Shown: one piece after another, positions 1-5,837 of the stretch
Layout of the letters: each line of letters opens with the position of its first letter
How positions within the stretch are numbered: the first letter of the stretch is position 1
Assembly: GCA_910588315.1 (NCBI GenBank)
Contig: CAJUQF010000029.1
Location: 1 to 19,229, forward strand
Direction of reading: 5' to 3'
From: an uncultured Christensenellaceae bacterium
Lineage (GTDB): Bacteria; Bacillota; Clostridia; Christensenellales; Pumilibacteraceae
DNA: 19,229 nt
The notes under the pieces: generated by a model
What the model was told of the DNA's origin: nothing
The model's input: the letters and a program-made list of their open reading frames with translations, nothing else
Databases searched by the model: none
Translations under genes and position numbers: made by a program

Positions 1-126
1 GAGTACATGTCCAAATGGAACGGCGAACTTCCCGACGTTGTTACGGGCGATTCGGCATCGATACTTATACCGCTGCCCGGAACGGGAACGGGATCCGGCG
101 ACGCGACCACGCCCGAAAATCCTTAA
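1..126 (+). CDS. C-terminal end of an unidentified protein (partial)
   Basis: The frame is open from the first base and ends at TAA 124-126, giving the last 41 residues of a protein whose body lies upstream of the window. The piece contains a short hydrophobic stretch (SILIPLPG) followed by a Gly/Thr/Pro-rich tail (TGTGSGDATTPENP). I do not recognise a family from so little. A strong terminator follows 48 bp after the stop, which supports this being a genuine gene end. Confidence 0.55.
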   Translation, partial: EYMSKWNGELPDVVTGDSASILIPLPGTGTGSGDATTPENP

Positions 127-173
127 CGCATGAACCGACAAAACGGTAGATCGAATTTGTAAAACGACGTATG

Positions 174-207
174 CCCGACAAGTGTTTTGTAACATTTGTC
201 GGGTTTT
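174..207 (+). terminator. Rho-independent terminator of the upstream gene
   Basis: Arms CCCGACAAGTGTT (174-186) and AACATTTGTCGGG (191-203) pair over 13 positions with one mismatch around a TTGT loop, followed by TTTT and then GCG. The loop also supplies the -35 of the next promoter. Confidence 0.8.
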
Positions 208-216
208 GCGTATAAT
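187..216 (+). promoter_or_regulatory. Sigma-A promoter of the choloylglycine-hydrolase-like gene
   Basis: The -35 is TTGTAA (187-192), the spacer is 18 bp and the -10 is TATAAT (211-216). The -35 lies in the loop and second arm of the preceding terminator. The predicted start is near 223, giving a leader of about 25 nt before ATG 248. Confidence 0.6.
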
Positions 217-247
217 AATAAATGTAAACTGCTTTTCGGGAATTCAT

Positions 248-1222
248 ATGTGTACAGCTTTAAAATACGTATCGGGAGATTTCTTTTTCGGGCGCACGCT
301 CGACAACGACTGTTCGTACGGCGAAGAGATAGTGATAATGCCGCGCAGGCGCAGACTTGTTACGCGCAATGCCGGTACCGTATCCGCGCATTATGCAATG
401 ATAGGCACGGCAACCGTAATTGACGGTACGCCGCTTTATTACGACGCGTGCAACGAAAAAGGACTTGCTATGGCAGGTCTCAACTTTGTTGGTAACGCGT
501 ATTACAACGAGTGCGAGAGCGGCAAGGACAATGTCGCGTCGTTCGAGCTTATACCGTGGCTGCTCGGATGCTGTGCGACTGTGTCGGAAGTCAAGCGCAA
601 GCTCGAACTTGTCAATATAACGAATGCTACGTTTAGCGATTCGCTGCCGAATGCCGAACTGCACTGGATGATAGCCGATCGCGATCGCGCGATAGTCGTG
701 GAAAGCGAGAAGGACGGTTTGCACGTTTACGATAACGATATCGGCGTACTCACTAACAATCCGCCGTTTCCGGTACAGATGTTTTGTCTGAATAACTATA
801 TGTGCGTTTCGCCTAAGCCGCCGAGCAACGGGTTTTCGGATAAAATCAAAATGGATATCTACAGCCGCGGCATGGGCGCGATCGGTTTGCCCGGCGACGT
901 TTCGTCGCAGTCTCGGTTTGTACGTGCGGCATATACGGCGCTCAATTCGCCCGTGTGTTCCTCATGCGAAGAAAGTATCTGCCAATTTTTTCATATTCTC
1001 GGATCGGTCGATCAGGTTCGCGGCTGTTGCGTCATGGACAGCGGCGATTACGAAATGACGATCTATACTTCGTGCTGCAATGCGAGTAAGGGGATATACT
1101 ACTACACCGGTTATAATAATCACCGGATCAACGGCGTTGATATGAATAAGGTCAATCTCGACGGTACGGCGCTTTTCCGATATCCGATGATAAAGACCGA
1201 GCAGATATATATGCAAAATTAA
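248..1222 (+). CDS. Choloylglycine hydrolase / penicillin V acylase family (bile-salt-hydrolase-like) Ntn hydrolase
   Basis: 324-residue cytoplasmic N-terminal-nucleophile amidase expected to hydrolyse an amide bond, either of taurine/glycine-conjugated bile acids or of penicillin V-like and N-acyl substrates. I chose ATG 248 rather than the in-frame upstream ATG at 182 because the family needs Cys at position 2 (protein begins MCTAL), which becomes the nucleophile after Met removal, and because the upstream ATG lies inside the terminator/promoter. Other family landmarks are in place: FFGRTLDND with Arg16 and Asp19, AGLNF with Asn79, LTNNPPF with Asn170/171, and GLPGDVSSQSRFVRAAY with the active-site Arg near 223-226. 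Length matches the family (315-340). It has its own promoter and terminator and is therefore monocistronic. Family assignment is firm; bile acid versus penicillin V specificity cannot be decided here. Confidence 0.93.
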   Translation: MCTALKYVSGDFFFGRTLDNDCSYGEEIVIMPRRRRLVTRNAGTVSAHYAMIGTATVIDGTPLYYDACNEKGLAMAGLNFVGNAYYNECESGKDNVASFELIPWLLGCCATVSEVKRKLELVNITNATFSDSLPNAELHWMIADRDRAIVVESEKDGLHVYDNDIGVLTNNPPFPVQMFCLNNYMCVSPKPPSNGFSDKIKMDIYSRGMGAIGLPGDVSSQSRFVRAAYTALNSPVCSSCEESICQFFHILGSVDQVRGCCVMDSGDYEMTIYTSCCNASKGIYYYTGYNNHRINGVDMNKVNLDGTALFRYPMIKTEQIYMQN

Positions 1223-1237
1223 GCCACTGCTTTTACG

Positions 1238-1276
1238 ACCCGCGCAAAGTATGTTTGACAAACGCGCGGGTTTTTT
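1238..1276 (+). terminator. Rho-independent terminator of the choloylglycine-hydrolase-like gene
   Basis: Perfect 8-bp arms ACCCGCGC (1238-1245) and GCGCGGGT (1264-1271) are followed by a run of six T (1271-1276). The loop holds a small GTTT/AAAC hairpin and the -35 of the next gene. Confidence 0.85.
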
Positions 1277-1283
1277 ATATAAT
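1255..1283 (+). promoter_or_regulatory. Perfect consensus sigma-A promoter of the nrdG-like gene
   Basis: TTGACA (1255-1260), a 17-bp spacer and TATAAT (1278-1283) give a full consensus match. It lies inside the preceding terminator: the -35 is in the loop and the T-run abuts the -10. The predicted start is near 1290, leaving a leader of about 57 nt. Confidence 0.85.
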
Positions 1284-1346
1284 GTTGAAAAACGTGTTCG
1301 ATCCGATATTACTTCGGAAACGTCGGACGACGAAAAGGAAAATACA

Positions 1347-2048
1347 GTGGATAAATACATAAAGATAAGCGGAATGCAGAAGCTCACGCTGCTCGATTAT
1401 CCCGAGCATACTGCTTGCACATTGTTTGTTCCGGGTTGTAATTTCAGATGTCCGTTTTGTCATAACAGCGAGCTGCTCGGCGGTGACGTGGAGTTTTACG
1501 ACGAAGCGGAAGTGTTTGCATTCTTGCGCAAGCGCGTCGGGGTTTTGGAAGGCGTATGCGTGACGGGCGGCGAGCCTACCGTGTATACCGATCTCGACCG
1601 CTTGCTCGGTAAAATAAAAGAACTCGGGTATCTCGTCAAACTCGATACTAACGGCTATCGACCGGACAGGCTCGAAAAACTCGTCGGTTCGGGACTTGTC
1701 GATTATATAGCGATGGATATAAAAAATTCGCCCGAGCGCTATGCCGAGACTATAGGTTTGCCGGACACTTTCGATATCGCGCCGATAGAGCGGTCGATCG
1801 ACATAATAATGAACGGCGGTATGGATTACGAATTCAGAACTACAGTATCCGCCGAACTTTTCGACGATAAAAGTATCGAGGGTGCGGCGCGAATGATAAT
1901 CGGAGCAAAAAAGTATTTTCTGCAAAAGTTTATAATGCGCGATACAGTACCGAGCAAGACGCTCACGTCGCCGCAGGATATCGTGCTGTCTCGATATCTC
2001 GATATCGTAAGGCGATTTGTACCGAACGCCGCGATACGCGGCATATAA
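1347..2048 (+). CDS. nrdG: Anaerobic ribonucleoside-triphosphate reductase activating protein (radical SAM, NrdG family)
   Basis: 233-residue radical SAM enzyme, expected to use a [4Fe-4S] cluster and S-adenosylmethionine to make the glycyl radical on a class III (anaerobic) ribonucleotide reductase. The cluster motif CNFRCPFC places cysteines at 31, 35 and 38, and the SAM-binding GGEPT motif follows. The opening ISGMQKLTLLDYPEH is typical of the stand-alone NrdG2-like subgroup. I chose GTG 1347 because AAGGAA (1335-1340) lies 6 nt upstream and the protein then begins where relatives do; the longer frame from 1251 would start upstream of the promoter's own -10. The reductase NrdD is not in this window, so the partner is inferred. 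A different glycyl-radical activase role is possible but less likely. Confidence 0.87.
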   Translation: MDKYIKISGMQKLTLLDYPEHTACTLFVPGCNFRCPFCHNSELLGGDVEFYDEAEVFAFLRKRVGVLEGVCVTGGEPTVYTDLDRLLGKIKELGYLVKLDTNGYRPDRLEKLVGSGLVDYIAMDIKNSPERYAETIGLPDTFDIAPIERSIDIIMNGGMDYEFRTTVSAELFDDKSIEGAARMIIGAKKYFLQKFIMRDTVPSKTLTSPQDIVLSRYLDIVRRFVPNAAIRGI

Positions 2049-2090
2049 TGCCGTTAAATACCGATACTCCGGTCTTTTTGCCGTAAATGC

Positions 2091-2119
2091 TTGATTTCGG
2101 CGCGCCGGTATTGTATAAT
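2091..2119 (+). promoter_or_regulatory. Sigma-A promoter of dnaA with a dyad around the -10
   Basis: TTGATT (2091-2096), a 17-bp spacer and TATAAT (2114-2119). A perfect 6-bp inverted repeat, CGGTAT (2106-2111) and ATACCG (2121-2126), brackets the -10 and could be an operator or a start-site hairpin. A weak 4-bp hairpin plus T5 at 2060-2079 may end the preceding transcript. Confidence 0.7.
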
Positions 2120-2137
2120 CATACCGAAGGTAGTTTT

Positions 2138-3490
2138 ATGAAAGACATAGCCGAAGTTTGGCAGGAAATGCTGTCGATAATGGAAGTCGAAGTCCACTCG
2201 TTGGGGTTTGACGTATGGATCCGTCCGTTGCAGCCGATCAAGGCAGAGGACGACGTGCTTGTGCTTTGCGCGCCGTCGGACGGCGCCAAGAGCGAAGTAA
2301 CGTCCAGGTATTTGCCGCTTATGAAGCATGCTTTGCGCGAGATAGAGGACGCGCCCGGCGAGCTTATCATAGTGTCCGAGGACGAAGTGCCTCAGCCGGT
2401 GGCGGAAGAGGCGCGTTCGGAACGCGTTATCGAAGAAGAAAAACCCAAGCCCGCCGGACTCGGGACGCTCGATCCGCGTTATAACTTCGGTGAATTCGTT
2501 GTCGGAGATTGCAATCGACTTGCGTACGAGGCGGCGCTCGCTGTTGCCGAAAAACCGGGCGAGATGTTCAATCCGCTGTTTATTTACGGCGACGTCGGAC
2601 TCGGAAAAACGCATATTATGCAGGCTATAGGCAACGACTTGCGCATAACAAGACCGCATTGCAAAATGCTGTATGTCTCCATGGATACGTTCATAAACGA
2701 ATTTATCGCGTCCATACGAGGTACGCACGGCGTAAACAATCAAGCGTTTCGCGACAAGTATCGTTCGGTCGATCTTCTGATGATAGACGACGTGCAGTTT
2801 TTGAGCAAGAAACCGTCCACGCAGGACGAACTATTCCACACGTTCGAGGCGCTCAAAAGCGCGGGTAAGCAGATGGTATTCGCGTCCGATCGCAGACCGC
2901 AGGACATTCCCGATCTCGACAGCCGCGTGCGTTCGCGGTTTGCGTCGAGCATGATCGTCGATATGCAGTCGCCCGAACTCGAAACGCGCATTGCGATATT
3001 GCAAAAGAAATCGCAAAAAGCCAAACGCAATATCGGCATAGAAGAACTTTCGTTCATAGCCGAGCGTGTCACGAGCAATATCCGCGAAATGGAAGGCGTG
3101 CTTACGAAAGTCATATATCTATCCACACTGTACGGACGTAAGGTCGATTTGGCTATCTGTCAAGAGGCGCTTAAAGACTATTTGGCGGCGGAGAGCGACG
3201 ACGTTTCGGTCGACGAGATAATAGACTGCACGTGCAAGTATTACGGCGTTAACAAATCGGACGTGGTCGGCAAACGCAAGAACAAGGAAGTCGTCATGCC
3301 GCGCCAAGTCGCCATATATCTTATAAACGAGTTTACCAATATCCCGTTAAGCTCGATCGGAAGTTATTTCGGCGGCAGGGAACACACTACGGTCATGTAC
3401 GCGCGCGACAAGATATCCGCGCTTATCGTTTCCGATCCGAAAGTCAAGACCGCGGTCGCAGACATAAAAGCGATGGTACTGAGAAAGTAA
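2138..3490 (+). CDS. dnaA: Chromosomal replication initiator protein DnaA
   Basis: 450-residue AAA+ initiator that binds DnaA boxes and melts the origin. Domain I (residues ~1-75, with the W-x-R-P-L-x-P region), a short acidic linker (~80-110), the AAA+ core and the C-terminal DNA-binding domain are all present. Walker A is GDVGLGKT (151-158), Walker B LLMIDD (213-218), and the arginine-rich SRVRSRF follows near 262-268. The DNA-binding signature reads GGREHTTVMYA where most relatives have GGRDH, a conservative Asp to Glu change. I chose ATG 2138 because AAGG lies 7 nt upstream and domain I begins there; the ATG at 2087 precedes the promoter. Neighbours are not dnaN, recF or gyrB, and no cluster of DnaA boxes is visible nearby. 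Confidence 0.96.
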   Translation: MKDIAEVWQEMLSIMEVEVHSLGFDVWIRPLQPIKAEDDVLVLCAPSDGAKSEVTSRYLPLMKHALREIEDAPGELIIVSEDEVPQPVAEEARSERVIEEEKPKPAGLGTLDPRYNFGEFVVGDCNRLAYEAALAVAEKPGEMFNPLFIYGDVGLGKTHIMQAIGNDLRITRPHCKMLYVSMDTFINEFIASIRGTHGVNNQAFRDKYRSVDLLMIDDVQFLSKKPSTQDELFHTFEALKSAGKQMVFASDRRPQDIPDLDSRVRSRFASSMIVDMQSPELETRIAILQKKSQKAKRNIGIEELSFIAERVTSNIREMEGVLTKVIYLSTLYGRKVDLAICQEALKDYLAAESDDVSVDEIIDCTCKYYGVNKSDVVGKRKNKEVVMPRQVAIYLINEFTNIPLSSIGSYFGGREHTTVMYARDKISALIVSDPKVKTAVADIKAMVLRK

Positions 3491-3512
3491 CGAAGCCATT
3501 CGCAAAAAGTTG

Positions 3513-3541
3513 TTGACATACATATAAATTTAGTGTAAAAT
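3513..3541 (+). promoter_or_regulatory. Sigma-A promoter predicting a leaderless mRNA (YwiB-like gene)
   Basis: TTGACA (3513-3518), a 17-bp spacer and TAAAAT (3536-3541). The predicted start falls 7-8 nt after the -10, at or next to the A of ATG 3549. No Shine-Dalgarno sequence lies between -10 and ATG. The nearby TATAAT at 3541-3546 would need a 22-bp spacer and was not chosen. Confidence 0.6.
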
Positions 3542-3548
3542 ATAATTC

Positions 3549-3950
3549 ATGGAAAACCCTTTGCCACGAAGTGTAATACCCGTTGCGGTTACTGTCGCAT
3601 CGGATAAAGAACCCGTGACCGTCGACGGTGAGCTTATGCAGTCGGCAAGCGGTTTTACCTTGGAATTTTCCGTCAAGCACGACAGGTTTACAGTTGCACA
3701 CGACGGGGTAGCTACGCGGATCAAAGCCGACGGCGATATGTCTTACGATATCGAGCTTAAAGCGGAAGATACATCCACGGTCCTTTCTACGCCGTTCGGC
3801 ATGGTGCGGTTTGCCGTAAGGACGCTGATGCGCGACGTAGTGTCAACGGACAGCGGCATGAAAATACAGCTTAAATACATTCTCGCGTCTGATGCCGCGG
3901 GAGAGATCGAACGTACCGTAGATATCTCGGTGCGCTTTTTTAATAAATAA
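3549..3950 (+). CDS. YwiB / DUF1934 family beta-barrel protein
   Basis: 133-residue soluble protein without signal peptide or membrane segment. Length, the alternating beta-strand pattern, the STPFGMVRFAVRT segment and the end LKYILASDAAGEIERTVDISVRF fit the DUF1934/YwiB family, predicted to be small calycin-like barrels whose role is not established. The start at ATG 3549 gives a full-length family member, although no ribosome-binding site precedes it, in agreement with the leaderless promoter. The metallo-beta-lactamase-fold gene follows 82 nt downstream with no clear terminator in between, so co-transcription is likely. Family assignment is from memory of the pattern; function is unknown. 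Confidence 0.72.
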   Translation: MENPLPRSVIPVAVTVASDKEPVTVDGELMQSASGFTLEFSVKHDRFTVAHDGVATRIKADGDMSYDIELKAEDTSTVLSTPFGMVRFAVRTLMRDVVSTDSGMKIQLKYILASDAAGEIERTVDISVRFFNK

Positions 3951-4032
3951 ATGTTTCCGCGCTCGGTCGCGACGTTGCGTGAATAAACGATCGCAACTTG
4001 TTTACTTTAAAACAGGAGTTTTTTACACAGAC

Positions 4033-4692
4033 ATGAAAATCAAGTGGTTGGGACATTCTTCCTTCTTGCTTACCGAAAGCACCGGCATCTCGCTATTGAC
4101 CGATCCGTTCGATCCCGAAATGGTCGGGTACGGGTTTGCCGCGCCCGACGTCGATATAGTGACGGTATCTCATTCGCATGCCGATCACAATTATTTAAAG
4201 GGCGTTAAGAGTTATAAACAGCTTTATGACGCAGAGGGTAAGTTCGAGTACGAGGGAAAGGTGCATATAACCGGTATAATGTCGTCGCATGACGAGTGCG
4301 AAGGGCAAAAGCGCGGTAACAACATTATATATAAGATCGGTATGGACGGATTGAACATCTGTCACATGGGCGATATAGGCGAGCCTTGCAGCCCCGAGCT
4401 TATAGAACGGCTCTTGCCGGTCAACGTGTTGCTCATTCCCGTCGGCGGTAATTATACCGTGGACGCTGAGCTTGCAAAAGAATATGTCGATAGGCTCATG
4501 CCGGATATAGTTATCCCCATGCATTACAAAATCAAACATTGTGAACTCGACATCGATAAAGTCGAACCGTTTGCTCGCATGTTCGACGACGAGTATGTCA
4601 GCGAAGAGATAGACGAACTCGATCTCGACCGTATGGATCTCGGCGACGCGACGCGGCTCGTCATATTGGATAAAACAAAAATATCGCAATAA
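4033..4692 (+). CDS. Metallo-beta-lactamase-fold metal-dependent hydrolase (UlaG/YtkL-like)
   Basis: 219-residue cytoplasmic hydrolase. The binuclear metal site is visible: HSHADH (His47, His49, Asp51, His52), SSHD with His86, HMGDIG with Asp114, and PMHY with His164 near the C-terminus. This pattern fits the UlaG-like / UPF0173 branch, which includes L-ascorbate-6-phosphate lactonase but mostly proteins of unknown substrate. The start MKIKWLGHSSFLL is the usual family N-terminus, so ATG 4033 is preferred over an in-frame GTG at 3979. The only good ribosome-binding site, AGGAG (4014-4018), lies 14 nt upstream, unusually far. A strong terminator follows the stop. Substrate cannot be told from the sequence. 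Confidence 0.85.
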   Translation: MKIKWLGHSSFLLTESTGISLLTDPFDPEMVGYGFAAPDVDIVTVSHSHADHNYLKGVKSYKQLYDAEGKFEYEGKVHITGIMSSHDECEGQKRGNNIIYKIGMDGLNICHMGDIGEPCSPELIERLLPVNVLLIPVGGNYTVDAELAKEYVDRLMPDIVIPMHYKIKHCELDIDKVEPFARMFDDEYVSEEIDELDLDRMDLGDATRLVILDKTKISQ

Positions 4693-4700
4693 TAAATCAA

Positions 4701-4738
4701 ACGTCGGCTCGTGTTTAAAGCAAACCGGCGTTTTTTTT
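4701..4738 (+). terminator. Rho-independent terminator after the metallo-hydrolase gene
   Basis: Arms ACGTCGG (4701-4707) and CCGGCGT (4725-4731) pair over 7 bp with one G-U, followed by eight T (4731-4738). Confidence 0.85.
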
Positions 4739-4740
4739 GT

Positions 4741-5180
4741 TTGCGGCAAAGCAATAACACGAGAAGCGGTGGTCAAGGGTGGCGCCCTACGAATTACACA
4801 ATATAAATGCTTTACGGTAACAAACGGAACGCCGAGACGTCGTTCCCTACGAATTGCACAATAAAAATGCCTTACAACAGGTAAGGAAATAAAACATATA
4901 TAATTACAATTATGTTCCAACGAAGAATACCAATATAACCGACGTTTGTAGGGAGCTTTAGACCTCGTTGCGCTCCGCAGTGGCAAGGCAATAATCAAAG
5001 TGGTGGCAGGCAAGGGTCTGCCTGCCCTACGAATTACAAAATGAAATTTCATTACGGGAGGTAAAGGAAAATAAAACGTAATATAACCGTAACGATGTAT
5101 CAACGGAAAATATCAATATAACCGACGTTTGTAGGGAGCGCAGACCCATGCGCTCCGCATTTGGTAAAGCAATTAGCAAG
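4741..5180. repeat. ~180-bp tandem repeat with variable-stem palindromes (gene-free region)
   Basis: Two repeat boxes recur. AATATAACCGACGTTTGTAG with GGAGC directly after it occurs at 4932-4956 and 5115-5139, 183 bp apart. CCCTACGAATT[AG]CA begins at 4785, 4845 and 5025, the last two 180 bp apart. Each box ends in a hairpin whose arms differ between copies yet always pair: AGGGT/GCCCT (4776-4788), GGAACG/CGTTCC (4826-4846), GGAGC/GCTCC (4952-4976), GGCAGGCA/TGCCTGCC (5005-5026 plus one inner pair) and GGAGCGCA/TGCGCTCC (5135-5156). Read on opposite strands, all five share GTAGGG-stem, three of them with AGACC in the loop. Between them lie GGCAA[AG]GCAATAA segments and a conserved TTAC...GTAA hairpin. 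No transposase or gene is present. I regard these as non-autonomous palindromic repeats. Confidence 0.8.
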
Positions 5181-5301
5181 AAAACGTCGGACCTGAGTCG
5201 GGAGGTTTTATAAAATAAAAAGTGCCTGAAAGATAATAAAAGCGGAAATATAAAGACCGAGCAATAACCGAAACAAAACAAAAACGTGTAAGGTTTTCTT
5301 G

Positions 5302-5327
5302 CTTACTTCTTTTTCAAAAGAAGTAAG
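5302..5327. repeat. Long perfect hairpin in the gene-free region
   Basis: CTTACTTCTTTT (5302-5313) and AAAAGAAGTAAG (5316-5327) form a 12-nt perfect inverted repeat with almost no loop. It looks like a dispersed intergenic palindrome. Apart from it, I see nothing recognisable between 5181 and 5363; the stretch is A-rich. Confidence 0.7.
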
Positions 5328-5363
5328 GGAAGGAAGTTATTTTTCAAAACGAGTCCGAAAAGC

Positions 5364-5392
5364 TTGCAAAGCCGAAAGCAATGTGTTATAAT
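5364..5392 (+). promoter_or_regulatory. Sigma-A promoter of the rpsF-ssb-rpsR operon, -10 within a dyad
   Basis: TTGCAA (5364-5369), a 17-bp spacer and extended TGTTATAAT (-10 hexamer 5387-5392). A perfect 7-bp inverted repeat, GCAATGT (5378-5384) and ACATTGC (5395-5401), brackets the -10. The predicted start is near 5399, leaving a leader of about 75 nt. Confidence 0.8.
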
Positions 5393-5430
5393 CAACATTG
5401 CGGCTAAATAAAAAATATCCATAGTCGCGA

Positions 5431-5467
5431 CCTTACCCGCAGCGAAAGCGGGTCATAGACCGAGAGG
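5431..5467 (+). promoter_or_regulatory. Probable S6:S18 ribosomal protein leader (autoregulatory mRNA element)
   Basis: A hairpin with arms ACCCGC (5435-5440) and GCGGGT (5448-5453) sits on a short lower stem CCTT (5431-5434) / GAGG (5464-5467). The 3' side of the internal bulge carries CCG (5460-5462). This stem-bulge-stem layout with a CCG triplet just before rpsF matches the known S6:S18 binding motif, by which the S6-S18 heterodimer represses its own operon. Both proteins are encoded downstream. The lower stem overlaps the ribosome-binding site (AGGAGG 5465-5470), giving a direct means of repression. Assigned by structure reading, not by covariance search. Confidence 0.55.
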
Positions 5468-5474
5468 AGGGTAT

Positions 5475-5771
5475 ATGAACAATTACGAGATCCTTTATAT
5501 CCTGTCCGACAAGCAGGATACCGACGCCAAAAAAGCGTTGGTGGAGCGTTTCAAAGCAGTCGTCGCGCCGTACGGCGAAGTGACGGCGGAAGAATGGGGC
5601 GGCGGCTCGCGCAAGCTCGAATATCCCATTCAGACCAAAATTTCCGGCAAGCATCTTACCGGCTACTATGTATTCATGAAGTTCACCGCGCCGCCGGAGA
5701 TCCCCGCGGAGCTTGAGCGTCAGATGCGCATCAGCGACGACGTGTTGCGCTGGATGATCGAAAAGGTATAA
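5475..5771 (+). CDS. rpsF: 30S ribosomal protein S6
   Basis: 98-residue S6, which binds S18 and helix 22-23 of 16S rRNA on the small-subunit platform. It opens MNNYEILYILSDK and carries the EEWGGGSRKLEYPI and GYYVFMKFTAPPE segments typical of Bacillota S6, ending with RISDDVLRWMIEKV. Length is normal. AGGAGG at 5465-5470 lies 4 nt before the ATG and overlaps the leader structure. First gene of the rpsF-ssb-rpsR operon; 66 nt separate it from ssb, including a small hairpin (CATGCC 5785-5790 / GGCATG 5796-5801). Confidence 0.97.
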   Translation: MNNYEILYILSDKQDTDAKKALVERFKAVVAPYGEVTAEEWGGGSRKLEYPIQTKISGKHLTGYYVFMKFTAPPEIPAELERQMRISDDVLRWMIEKV

Positions 5772-5837
5772 GTTCGGGACAAGCCATGCCTTTGCGGCAT
5801 GATTTAATCGACAATAACAGGAGATCAAGTATTAGTT

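Noticed and set aside
182..247. Upstream ATG extending the choloylglycine hydrolase by 22 residues
   Set aside because: It would start within the terminator and before the -10, and would place the nucleophile Cys at residue 24 instead of 2.
2049..2137. oriC in the dnaA upstream region
   Set aside because: Only 89 bp, no DnaA boxes and no AT-rich unwinding tract; the space is filled by a normal promoter.
3513..3546. TTGACA paired with TATAAT at 3541-3546
   Set aside because: Spacer would be 22 bp; TAAAAT at 3536-3541 has the correct 17 bp.
3491..3548. oriC in the dnaA downstream gap
   Set aside because: 58 bp with a promoter and no DnaA box.
4195..5103. 302-codon minus-strand frame running through the repeat region into the metallo-hydrolase gene
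   Set aside because: It crosses the terminator and the tandem repeats, has no ribosome-binding site or motif, and repeats itself only because the DNA repeats.
4741..5180. Could the repeats be a CRISPR array
   Set aside because: Unit length (~180 bp), irregular spacing, hairpins in both orientations, no short identical repeat-spacer alternation and no cas gene.
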